From Haloferax sp046557615 (GTDB lineage: Archaea; Halobacteriota; Halobacteria; Halobacteriales; Haloferacaceae): a DNA stretch of 64,000 bases. The position numbers and the translations under genes are program-made. The notes under the pieces were generated by a model, which ran no database searches, was not told the DNA's origin, and saw only the letters and a list, made by a program, of their open reading frames with translations. The DNA lies in NCBI RefSeq assembly GCF_046557615.1, contig NZ_JBKIII010000001.1:1054001-1118000 (forward strand). The letters are read 5' to 3'. Of this stretch, positions 17,278 to 24,781 are shown piece after piece (position 1 is the first letter of the stretch; each line of letters opens with the position of its first letter).

Positions 17278-17616
17278 ATGAAACAGGCCATCGTCGCACG
17301 AGCAGACCTCGGCATGGGCCGAGGCAAACTCGCCGCGCAGGTCGCCCACGCCTCGCTCTCTGCGTACGAAGACGCGGATAGAAAGACCCGCACGAAGTGG
17401 AAAGGCGTCGGACAGAAGAAAGTCGTCCTCAAGGCCAACGGCGAGCAGACACTCTTCGACCTCGCCTCGAAAGCCGAGCGAGAGGGCCTTCCCCACGCTA
17501 TCATCCGCGACGCGGGACACACCCAACTCGACCCCGGCACGGTGACGGCACTCGCGGTCGGCCCCGCCGAAGACGACCTCGTCGACCGCGTGACGGGCGA
17601 CCTCTCGCTCTACTGA
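17278..17616 (+). CDS. pth2: Peptidyl-tRNA hydrolase, archaeal type (Pth2)
   Basis: The 112-residue enzyme releases peptides from peptidyl-tRNA that dropped off ribosomes. MKQAIVARADLGMGRGKLAAQVAHA at the N terminus is the diagnostic Pth2 block, followed by KKVVLKA and HAIIRDAGHTQLDPGTVTALAVGP. The ATG at 17278 fits the family's start; upstream in-frame codons are not conserved-looking. Its TGA overlaps the ATG of truD by one base. Confidence 0.95.
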   Translation: MKQAIVARADLGMGRGKLAAQVAHASLSAYEDADRKTRTKWKGVGQKKVVLKANGEQTLFDLASKAEREGLPHAIIRDAGHTQLDPGTVTALAVGPAEDDLVDRVTGDLSLY

Positions 17617-18956
17617 TGCGCGAGGCACACCCCCTCGAACAACAAGTCGGTATCAGCTCTTACGTGAGCGACGCCGACGGGATTGGCGGCACCCTGCGCG
17701 TCGAACCCGAGGATTTCCACGTCCGCGAACTCGAACTCGACTCGCTCAATATCCGCCCCGTCGATGCACCAACGGGCGACTTTCCGACGCTCCTTCTCAG
17801 AGTCACGCTCCGCGGGTGGGACACCAACGACTTCGCCGGTCGCCTCTCCGACGAACTCGGCGTGAGCAGAGAGCGAATCTCGTGGGCCGGAACGAAGGAC
17901 AAGCACGCCGTGACTACCCAACTGTTCTCGGTCTACGGCGGCGACGCCGACGAGGTTCCCGAACTTCACGATGCAGACATCGAAGTCGTCGGACGATTCG
18001 GTCGCAACCTGAGTTTCGGTGACCTCGCGGGCAACGAGTTCAAAATCCGCGTCCGCGACCCAGACCACCCCGAGAACATCGAAGACGTCACCGAGTCGCT
18101 CGAAGCCTTCGCTGGCCGCGACGACATGGTCGGCGTCCCCAACTTCTTCGGCCACCAGCGGTTCGGCAGTATTCGACCGAGTACGCACACTGTCGGTCTC
18201 CATATCCTCCGCGGCGAGTGGCGCGAAGCAGTCCTCGCCTACTGTGGAAACCCGAGCGAGCGCGAACCCGAAGAGACCCAAGCAGGCCGTGGAGTCGTAG
18301 ACGAGGAAGCCGACTCTGCAGACCCGGACTGGCATCGCGCACTCGATGCGATGCCGGGCTATCTCGGCTACGAACGTGGCATGCTCCACCGACTCGCCGA
18401 GGACGGTGCCGAGACCGACGACGACTGGCGCAACGCGCTCGAATCCGTACCGTCGAACCTCCAGCGTATGTTCGTCAACGCCGCGCAATCTTACGTCTTC
18501 AACCGCGTCCTCTCGGAGCGGCTCGAACGCGGCCTGCCGTTCGACAAACCAATCGAGGGCGACGTGGTGTGTTTCGCCGACCGCGACGCGCCCGAGGGCC
18601 TCGAACTCCCCGACGTAGGTCGCCTTCAGACGGCGACCGGCAAGCGCGTCGATGTGATGGCCCGCCACACCGAGCGCGGGCGCGCCTTCGTCACCGCACC
18701 GCTGGTCGGTACCGAGACTGAGTTAGCCGACGGCGAGCAAGGGGAAATCGAGCGAGAGGTCCTCAACGAACTGGACCTCGAACAGTCCGACTTCGACCTC
18801 CCGGGGCAGTTCCACTCGACGGGGACGCGACGAGCGATTCTCGTGCGAACGGGCCTCGAAATAGACGACACGACATTCGAGTTCGCCCTGCCGCACGGTT
18901 GCTATGCGACTGCCGTGTTGCGCGAGTATCTGAAGACGGACCCCGTCTCGCTCTAA
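17616..18956 (+). CDS. truD: tRNA pseudouridine(13) synthase TruD
   Basis: The 446-residue protein carries the TruD catalytic aspartate as Asp95 in SWAGTKDKHAVTTQ, preceded by GGTLRVEPEDFHVRELE. Later family blocks are FFGHQRFG and RMFVNAAQSYVFNRVLSERL. Archaeal TruD modifies U13 (in some species other tRNA positions too). Length is typical of the archaeal branch. The ATG overlaps the pth2 stop, so the two form a translation-related operon. Confidence 0.94.
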   Translation: MREAHPLEQQVGISSYVSDADGIGGTLRVEPEDFHVRELELDSLNIRPVDAPTGDFPTLLLRVTLRGWDTNDFAGRLSDELGVSRERISWAGTKDKHAVTTQLFSVYGGDADEVPELHDADIEVVGRFGRNLSFGDLAGNEFKIRVRDPDHPENIEDVTESLEAFAGRDDMVGVPNFFGHQRFGSIRPSTHTVGLHILRGEWREAVLAYCGNPSEREPEETQAGRGVVDEEADSADPDWHRALDAMPGYLGYERGMLHRLAEDGAETDDDWRNALESVPSNLQRMFVNAAQSYVFNRVLSERLERGLPFDKPIEGDVVCFADRDAPEGLELPDVGRLQTATGKRVDVMARHTERGRAFVTAPLVGTETELADGEQGEIEREVLNELDLEQSDFDLPGQFHSTGTRRAILVRTGLEIDDTTFEFALPHGCYATAVLREYLKTDPVSL

Positions 18957-18991
18957 TCGCTCCTCTAATCGTTCTCTAATCGGCGTTTCTC

Positions 18992-19756
18992 CTACGCGTC
19001 AGTCGCCGTTGCGATGTAGCCAATCGTCCCGAACGGGAGTGCAAACAGCGCCGCGACGACGGCGAACGTGATGGCGAACCCGACAGCACCGAGGTCGAAT
19101 CCGGCGGCCTCTGCGGCAGGTGGGAAGTAGAGCCACGCAGGAATCGCAAAGCAGACCGCCGAGACGACCGCACCAGTTCGGAAGAGTCCGCGAGCGGCGG
19201 CAGTGCCGAGCGAATAGCCGACGACGGCGGGAAGCACGAGCGTCACCGCGTGGGAGGCGGTTGGGCCGACGAGTACAGACGCGATAGCCGCGCTCACGGC
19301 GACCGGACCGACAGTGTACGCCGCGCCCGCGACGACCGAGTTCGTCTGCGTTCGACCCGCGACGATTGCACCGAGAGAGGCGAGGAAGGCGACGACGACG
19401 CCCGCGACGACTGCCGGACGGTCACGGGCGAAGACGGCGACGAGTGGAAGCCCGGCAGAGAACACGAGCGCGAAGACGTATTCTGCCGTGGTACGCGTGT
19501 TCGAGACCGAATTTGGCGAGAGAAACAGTCGGAATCCGCTCGCCGAGAGCCACGCGAGACCGGCAAACAGAAGGGTCGAAACCGGGGCGGCCCGTCGAAG
19601 GAACGAGAGAATCGCTTCGCCGGTTTGGACCGCCGAATCGAAGAGTTGGAGAGCGAGGCGCACGGTCGTCTCGGGGTCGAGTGCGAGCGCGACGAGACCG
19701 ATGAGACCGCTGAAGGCAACGGGGGAGAGGGATGCTAAGAGTGCCCGGCGACGCAT
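18992..19756 (-). CDS. Hypothetical integral membrane protein
   Basis: The 254-residue chain starting MRRRALLASLSPVAFSGL has seven to eight hydrophobic segments and almost no hydrophilic loops. The first segment follows an Arg-rich N terminus (MRRR), giving a cytoplasmic N-in start. No family was recognised. It is divergent from the DUF2103 gene and converges on truD. The longer frame to 19864 was rejected because it would cover the promoter of the divergent gene. Confidence 0.6.
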   Translation of the reverse strand: MRRRALLASLSPVAFSGLIGLVALALDPETTVRLALQLFDSAVQTGEAILSFLRRAAPVSTLLFAGLAWLSASGFRLFLSPNSVSNTRTTAEYVFALVFSAGLPLVAVFARDRPAVVAGVVVAFLASLGAIVAGRTQTNSVVAGAAYTVGPVAVSAAIASVLVGPTASHAVTLVLPAVVGYSLGTAAARGLFRTGAVVSAVCFAIPAWLYFPPAAEAAGFDLGAVGFAITFAVVAALFALPFGTIGYIATATDA

Positions 19757-19858
19757 ATGGATTGACGTTTTCGACGGGTTACCAATAGTTTTCGCCACCG
19801 CAGTGTCACGATAGGCGAGATAAACGACCTTTTGTACGCACACATCCGACCACCGACT

Positions 19859-20590
19859 ATGCACTGTGGGCGGTGTGGCACGACGTTAGAGAAACCCGGA
19901 GACTACTGTCTCACCTGTAACACCGCCAACTGCGACGCCGTCATCGCCGTCTTCGAAGCCTCTCGTGCGAACCTCACCTTCCTCGACGAAGCGGACGTGG
20001 TGGGAAAGACGACGGTGACGACGATACCCGAAGACGACGACGGCGAGACGAAAGTCATCCAAGTGCGGAATTTCGCCGGTCTCGTCGCCGACGAAATCCG
20101 ACGCAAACGCCCCGAAACGGTCTACGCCGCGGGCGAGCGCGACCCCCTCCGCGAGACGCGTGCGCAACTCCACTACGAATTTTATCGCATCGCCGACACC
20201 GACGACCCGATTTCCACCGTTGTGAGCCAACGCGGCGAACGCGCGTTGGAAATCGTCGATATCCCACCTGCCGAGAAACTGGGTGGGTCGCACACAACGA
20301 TTATCGGCGGGCGACAGGGCCGCCGCGCAATCGGTGTCGTCGCCGGTCACCCCCACGTGAAGAAAGTTATCCCCGGCCCAATCGATGCCGGTGGCAAAGG
20401 GTCGCAGAAAGGGTTGCGGGCGAAAGTCACCCGGGCCGACGACAACGGCAACGTTCGGCTTCTTCTTCGTGATGGCTCCAGTGTCCAAGAGAACCGGTTG
20501 GTGACGACGGCGATGAACCGCGAGACTGGCGAGCGCGTGCGCGACGACTTGAACGAGGCGCTTCGTGAGGATGGATTGCAGGACGAGTAA
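19859..20590 (+). CDS. DUF2103 family metal-binding protein
   Basis: The 243-residue protein starts with a zinc-ribbon-like cluster, MHCGRCGTTLEKPGDYCLTCN, with Cys at 3, 6, 17, 20 and 25. This matches the DUF2103 family of predicted archaeal metal-binding proteins. The C-terminal half, GGRQGRRAIGVVAGHPHVKKVIPGPIDAGGKG, looks like a nucleic-acid-binding beta domain. The function is not established. The ATG at 19859 brings the first CxxC to the very N terminus, as expected. Confidence 0.78.
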   Translation: MHCGRCGTTLEKPGDYCLTCNTANCDAVIAVFEASRANLTFLDEADVVGKTTVTTIPEDDDGETKVIQVRNFAGLVADEIRRKRPETVYAAGERDPLRETRAQLHYEFYRIADTDDPISTVVSQRGERALEIVDIPPAEKLGGSHTTIIGGRQGRRAIGVVAGHPHVKKVIPGPIDAGGKGSQKGLRAKVTRADDNGNVRLLLRDGSSVQENRLVTTAMNRETGERVRDDLNEALREDGLQDE

Positions 20591-20594
20591 GCGC

Positions 20595-21848
20595 CTACGG
20601 CGCGGCAAACGACCAGAGCGTCGAGACCTGTCTGTTTCCAGTCCGTATTGTGACTCGGTCCGACCCGACGAGGGGAGCATTGACGACGCCTGAATCGAAC
20701 GAGAATCTTCCGAGGCGGCATCCTCGTTCGATATCGAACGCCGTGAGATATGCATCGTCATCGCTGGTCACAGCGAGAAAGACACACTCGTCGCTGGCGA
20801 TTGGGGTGCTGCTCCGCCCTCGCGTCCGTGCTTCCCAGTAGTAGGCACCCGATTTCGGGTCGAACGAGGTCAGTTGTCCGTCTCCTTCCGGAATCGTTCG
20901 GGAGGTTGCGTACCCCACGCCATCCGCGAGAGTAACTCGTCCCCGAAGTTCTTCGTCTTGCCATACTCGTGCCCCCGTCTTCGTATCGAATGCGACCAGT
21001 TTCTCCCCCATCGATGCGAGTACTCGCTCGTCCAAGACGGATGGTGCCGGATAGCCGCGAGTGGCGCGACCAGTTTGCCACCGAGTGCTTCCGTCGTCTG
21101 ACAGTGCAATCAGTTGGCGGTCAACCGAACAGAAGACCCCATCTCTATTTCCATCGAGATATCGTGGAACCGGAAGCCGCGAATCGTCCGCAGTGAACCG
21201 TGTGAAGAGTTGGGCGGCACCAGTATCGATATCGAAACTGTATAGCCGACTGTATGGCTCGTCAGCCTCGAACGATGGCGTGTCGATGTTCACAACACCG
21301 ACGTAGAGCGTCTTTCCGACGATTGTCGCCGCTTCCTGCATGATGGACGCCGTTTCTTCCGTTCCGGGGGCCTCGAAAACCCAATCACGTTTGCCGGTCG
21401 CTCTGTCGAGTGCGGCGATGTACCGTGTTCCGATACCGACCACCCACTGGTCAGTAGTCAGCAGACGAGAAGGTGTGAACCTCTCTGCGAGTGCGTCGTT
21501 CGACGTTCGCCAGCGTTGTTCGCCCGAGGCTGGGTCGAGCGAGAGGATTTCTCGCTCTGTCGCAACGTAGATGGTATTTGCATCAGTTGTAGCCGCGGCC
21601 AGTTCGCTCGTAGTATCGAACCGCCACACGTCGGCTTGTTCCCACTGAGTGTCGCACTGGATATCTTGAGGCGTCTCTTCCGGTGTAGGCGTGTTCGTCG
21701 TCGTCGGCGACTCAGATGGAAGAGAACGCGTGGTCGTCGGTCGCGCATCGGGTGTTTCGTGAGGGTCCGTCGGTTGATTGCTCCCACAACCTGCGAATGG
21801 GACGATGCTGGCAACGAGAGAAGAGAGAACGGCGCGTCGGGAGGGCAT
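20595..21848 (-). CDS. Lipoprotein with PQQ-like beta-propeller repeats
   Basis: The 417-residue protein starts MPSRRAVLSSLVASIVPFAGC, a Tat-type twin arginine followed by a lipobox with the modified Cys at 21. A Thr/Pro-rich linker follows. The remainder is a beta-propeller with repeated blades such as ILSLDPASGEQRWRTSND, IAALDRATGKRDWVFE, LIALSDDGSTRWQT, LVAFDTKTGARVWQDE and LTSFDPKSGAYYWEAR. These are PQQ-like or BamB-like structural repeats, with no sign of bound quinone. Probably an extracellular membrane-anchored scaffold. Confidence 0.85.
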   Translation of the reverse strand: MPSRRAVLSSLVASIVPFAGCGSNQPTDPHETPDARPTTTRSLPSESPTTTNTPTPEETPQDIQCDTQWEQADVWRFDTTSELAAATTDANTIYVATEREILSLDPASGEQRWRTSNDALAERFTPSRLLTTDQWVVGIGTRYIAALDRATGKRDWVFEAPGTEETASIMQEAATIVGKTLYVGVVNIDTPSFEADEPYSRLYSFDIDTGAAQLFTRFTADDSRLPVPRYLDGNRDGVFCSVDRQLIALSDDGSTRWQTGRATRGYPAPSVLDERVLASMGEKLVAFDTKTGARVWQDEELRGRVTLADGVGYATSRTIPEGDGQLTSFDPKSGAYYWEARTRGRSSTPIASDECVFLAVTSDDDAYLTAFDIERGCRLGRFSFDSGVVNAPLVGSDRVTIRTGNRQVSTLWSFAAP

Positions 21849-21943
21849 AGCAGATAGCTCAAAACAAAGAGCAATAAATCCCCAGTTGGCTGAAATATTA
21901 ACTCAAACGGATGGGCCGAATCCTCACTCTCGGGTAGTGACAT

Positions 21944-22936
21944 TCAGGCCGACTCGCCTTCTTCACCCGTCGGAATCTCGATTGGCTGTTCTCGCACCTC
22001 GTTGTCTCGGTACCACGCAACCGTCTCCTCGATTGCCTCTTCGAGCGGTGTCGCGGTCACCGCACCGCCAAAGGCCTCTCTGAACTTCGAGTCGTCCACG
22101 ACGAACGGCGCTTCGAACTCGTATCTCAACTCTGCTATCTCACCGAGTTCGTCGCTGACGAGGCCACCGACACTAATCATCCACCCCGGTGCGGCGATGA
22201 TTCGCGGGAAGTCGGGGGCGACGCCCGCGGCGTCGTAGACGAGGTAGACGAATCGACGGGTCGAAACCGTCTCCGGATTCGGGACGTGCCACGCCTCTCC
22301 GAGTGCCTCGTCGCGCTCGCCGAGCAAGACGAGCGCGCGGGCGAAGTCGGGGACGTAGGTGTAGGTGTGCGGGAGGCGCGGGTTGCCGAGGACGCGGGCG
22401 CGTTTGCCCTGGACGGTGGCCCCGAAGACCATCTCGCCGACCGCCGATTCACGGACACGAGGGCCGAAGAAGTCGCTGGCGCGACCAATGGTCGCTTCGA
22501 TTCGCCCGGCTTCGTGGGCGTCCATGACGAGTTCAGCACACTCGGTGCGAGCTTTGCCTTTCGGGCCAGTGGCCGCGTACGGAAGGTTTTCGGTGATTCG
22601 AACATCGACTGGGCCGTACATGTAGAGGTTCTCGGCGACGACGAGTCGCGCATCGACGGCTTCGACACCGGCAATGACCCCCCGGGTCAGCGGTGGGAAG
22701 AGTTCGGGCCACTGGTCGTACGGCGGTTGTGCGCACTGATAAACCACGTCTGCACCGTCGAACGCGACTGCGGCGGCGTCGGGGTCCGAGACGTTGGCGC
22801 GGCGGTGTTCGACACCGTCAGGGAGAGACACGTCGTCGTGGCGTGTGACGACGATGGTGTCGTCACCCCGCGAATGGAGATGTTCGACCACTGCCTGTCC
22901 GACCGGTCCTGCGCCAACAACGAGGTGAGTTGTCAT
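21944..22936 (-). CDS. NAD(P)-dependent epimerase/dehydratase-like protein
   Basis: The 330-residue short-chain dehydrogenase of the extended type starts MTTHLVVGAGPVGQAVVEHL with a Rossmann GxGxxG. VVYQCAQPPYDQWPELFP follows the nucleotide domain, and YTYVPDFARALVLLGE lies in the substrate part. The classical YxxxK is not obvious: the region VAENLYMYGPV lacks the Lys, so catalysis as an epimerase is uncertain. ATG 22936 was used because the frame upstream enters the divergent eL43 promoter. Confidence 0.75.
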   Translation of the reverse strand: MTTHLVVGAGPVGQAVVEHLHSRGDDTIVVTRHDDVSLPDGVEHRRANVSDPDAAAVAFDGADVVYQCAQPPYDQWPELFPPLTRGVIAGVEAVDARLVVAENLYMYGPVDVRITENLPYAATGPKGKARTECAELVMDAHEAGRIEATIGRASDFFGPRVRESAVGEMVFGATVQGKRARVLGNPRLPHTYTYVPDFARALVLLGERDEALGEAWHVPNPETVSTRRFVYLVYDAAGVAPDFPRIIAAPGWMISVGGLVSDELGEIAELRYEFEAPFVVDDSKFREAFGGAVTATPLEEAIEETVAWYRDNEVREQPIEIPTGEEGESA

Positions 22937-23003
22937 AGCACACACTACGTCGAGAAGGGAGAAAATCGTGCCGAGGGGCCGCACTCACGGGGACGACTCG
23001 TAG

Positions 23004-23013
23004 GGTTTATTCA
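23004..23013 (+). promoter_or_regulatory. TATA box of the eL43-rpo12-pcc1 operon
   Basis: GGGTTTATTC at 23004-23013 lies 26-35 bases before the eL43 ATG at 23039, the expected spacing for a leaderless start. Confidence 0.55.
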
Positions 23014-23038
23014 TGCCGAAGGGGTAGTTGCCGACACT

Positions 23039-23308
23039 ATGGCCGAGAAAAAGGCACGATCTGTTGGCAGTGCCGGGCGCTTTGGTGCACGGTACGGCCG
23101 CGTCGCCCGCCGCCGCGTCAAGGAAATCGAAGCAGAGATGAAGAGCGCAAAGGTTGACGGCGAATCCGTCACCCGCGTTGGAACTGGAATCTGGAAGAAC
23201 GAGGAGACCGGCGAGGTCTTCACTGGCGGTACCTACCGTCCCCAGACCCCCGCAGGCAAGCAGGTCCGACGTTCCATCCGCGCCGCACTCTCCGGCGAGG
23301 ACGAGTAA
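23039..23308 (+). CDS. rpl37ae: 50S ribosomal protein eL43 (L37Ae) lacking its zinc ribbon cysteines
   Basis: The 89-residue protein has the family start GSAGRFGARYGRVARRRVKEIEAEM and end GGTYRPQTPAGKQVRRSIRAALS. The four cysteines that normally form the zinc ribbon between these blocks are absent: that stretch reads KSAKVDGESVTRVGTGIWKN, with no Cys in the whole protein. The C-minus form keeps the same length, so the fold may be held by other contacts. It heads an operon with rpo12, pcc1, prefoldin beta and DUF3194. Confidence 0.92.
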   Translation: MAEKKARSVGSAGRFGARYGRVARRRVKEIEAEMKSAKVDGESVTRVGTGIWKNEETGEVFTGGTYRPQTPAGKQVRRSIRAALSGEDE

Positions 23309-23337
23309 ACGCACACCGCTTCGATTCTTCACTTACT

Positions 23338-23472
23338 ATGAGCTACAAGTGTTCCCGATGTAAGCGCGACGTCGAACTCGACGAGTTCGGTGGCGTTCGC
23401 TGTCCGTACTGTGGGCACCGCGTCCTGTTGAAGGAGCGGACCCCCAACGTGAAAGAAGTCAACGTCGAGTAA
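23338..23472 (+). CDS. rpo12: DNA-directed RNA polymerase subunit Rpo12 (P)
   Basis: The 44-residue zinc-ribbon subunit has CSRC at 5-8 and CPYC at 22-25, followed by LLKERTPNVKEVNVE at the C terminus. It sits at the Rpo3/Rpo10 platform of the enzyme. It starts 29 bases after eL43. Its TAA is one base from the GTG of pcc1, indicating coupled translation. Confidence 0.95.
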   Translation: MSYKCSRCKRDVELDEFGGVRCPYCGHRVLLKERTPNVKEVNVE

Positions 23473-23473
23473 C

Positions 23474-23743
23474 GTGCGCCCCGCGCACAGCGCTTCTCTC
23501 GAATTCGACTACCCCGACGAGCGGCGCGCACGTATCGTCGAACGGGCCGTCGCCGTCGAAGTCGGCGAAATCGACGATGCACGCTCGGGTGCGAGCGTGG
23601 AGAGAGATGGAACAACCGTCGTCATCACCGTCAAGGCGGGCGATTTAGTCGCTCTCCGCGCCGGAATGAACTCGTGGATTCGCCTCGCCGAAACGGCTGA
23701 ATCGGTCTCACAGGCGGGCGACCGCCGTGCTCGTTCTGCGTAG
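23474..23743 (+). CDS. pcc1: KEOPS complex subunit Pcc1
   Basis: The 89-residue protein with a GTG start belongs to the Pcc1 family: SASLEFDYPDERRARIVERAVAVE, then TTVVITVKAGDLVALRAGMNSWIRLAETAE. Pcc1 dimerises and binds Kae1 in the complex that makes t6A in tRNA. The GTG at 23474 immediately follows the rpo12 stop, which decides the start. Its position with ribosomal and polymerase genes is the common archaeal context. Confidence 0.92.
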   Translation: MRPAHSASLEFDYPDERRARIVERAVAVEVGEIDDARSGASVERDGTTVVITVKAGDLVALRAGMNSWIRLAETAESVSQAGDRRARSA

Positions 23744-23786
23744 GAGACCGCGGGTGTTTTAGGGCCAGGACCACCTGGGTTCGGGT

Positions 23787-24161
23787 ATGCAGGGAAGTCT
23801 GCCCCCAGAAGCACAAGAGAAGCTCGAAGAGCTCCAGAATCTCCAAGAGACCGCTCAGAACGTCACTGAGCAGAAGCAGTCCTCGGAGAGCGCACTCGCG
23901 GACGCCCAGACGGCGCTCGAGACGCTCGAAGGTGTCGACGAAGACACGAACATGTACCGTGAAGTCGGCGAACTCCTCGTCGAGACGGACTACGAGACGG
24001 CCAAAGCGGACCTCGAAGAGAAGGTCGAGACGCTCGAAATCCGCGTCGAGCAGCTGACGAAGCAGGACGAGCGCGTCCAAGAGAAGTTCGAGAGCCTCCA
24101 GCAGGAACTGCAGGAGATGCTCCAAGGCGGCGCTGGCCCGATGGGCCCCGGCGGCGCATAA
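23787..24161 (+). CDS. pfdB: Prefoldin beta subunit
   Basis: The 124-residue chaperone subunit has two long coiled-coil helices (about 8-50 and 75-115) joined by the beta-hairpin segment LEGVDEDTNMYREVGELLVETDY. It ends in a Gly/Pro-rich tail GGAGPMGPGGA. It assembles with two alpha subunits to hand unfolded proteins to the thermosome. The stop is followed at once by the ATG of the DUF3194 gene. Confidence 0.95.
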   Translation: MQGSLPPEAQEKLEELQNLQETAQNVTEQKQSSESALADAQTALETLEGVDEDTNMYREVGELLVETDYETAKADLEEKVETLEIRVEQLTKQDERVQEKFESLQQELQEMLQGGAGPMGPGGA

Positions 24162-24416
24162 ATGGCTGAACCGACGGACGAAGAAGTGGTCACGACCGCC
24201 GCAGAGGCGGCAGAAGGCCTCATCTTCGCCCGTTTCAAGCAATCGAACGTCAAAGACCTCGACGTCACCGTGACGTTCGAAGACGGCGTCCTCGACGTTG
24301 ATGTCTACATCAACGCGCCGGACGACGCCGACGACGCCGACGCAGTCGCCGAAGAGGCGGCGCGGACGGCACAAGAAGCCGTGGACGAACTGTTCGCGGC
24401 CGCTGACGACGCGTAA
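24162..24416 (+). CDS. DUF3194 family protein
   Basis: The 84-residue acidic protein starts with ATG directly after the prefoldin stop. It contains the DUF3194 pattern: a helix, then VKDLDVTVTFEDGVLDVDVYINAPDD, then a C-terminal helix. The family regularly sits beside prefoldin beta in archaea, but no function is known. Last gene of the eL43 operon, followed by a strong terminator-like hairpin. Confidence 0.85.
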   Translation: MAEPTDEEVVTTAAEAAEGLIFARFKQSNVKDLDVTVTFEDGVLDVDVYINAPDDADDADAVAEEAARTAQEAVDELFAAADDA

Positions 24417-24418
24417 TT

Positions 24419-24448
24419 CGGGTCATCTTTTGACCCGTTTTCTTTTTT
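24419..24448 (+). terminator. Hairpin and T-run ending the eL43 operon
   Basis: CGGGTCA (24419-24425) pairs with TGACCCG (24431-24437) across a five-base loop and is followed by TTTTCTTTTTT at 24438-24448. Archaea mainly use T-runs, and this is the clearest such signal in the window. Confidence 0.7.
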
Positions 24449-24495
24449 CGTGAGTCGCCGGAACAGCTATGATAAGTCGTGGAGTATGTTAACGC

Positions 24496-24702
24496 ATGTC
24501 TATCCGACGTGCGCCGAGAGGGACGACTGCATTAGACCGACTCCGCGAACACTACACTGACGCCGAACGCGTCTGTCGCCAGTGTGGCTACGAAGACCTC
24601 GACGGCCAGTGGAGTGCGAGAACGACGGGTGACCGCGTCCTCTATCGACACATCTGCCCGAGTTGCGGTGCAATCGAAACGCGCACGCTCATGCTGAAAT
24701 AA
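24496..24702 (+). CDS. Small CPxCG-type zinc finger protein
   Basis: The 68-residue protein has two zinc-binding knuckles, CRQCGYEDL near residue 32 and CPSCGAIETR near 55, with an N-terminal RRAPRGTTALDRLREHY. It resembles the HVO_0649-type zinc finger family of haloarchaea. It stands alone after the operon terminator. Its partner, whether nucleic acid or protein, is unknown. Confidence 0.82.
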   Translation: MSIRRAPRGTTALDRLREHYTDAERVCRQCGYEDLDGQWSARTTGDRVLYRHICPSCGAIETRTLMLK

Positions 24703-24781
24703 CGAATGTAGCGGCCCACACGACAGTGCGGCAATCTCGCTCGTGCGCGCGTTTCTGAAGAATCACTCCGGTGAGTGCCGA

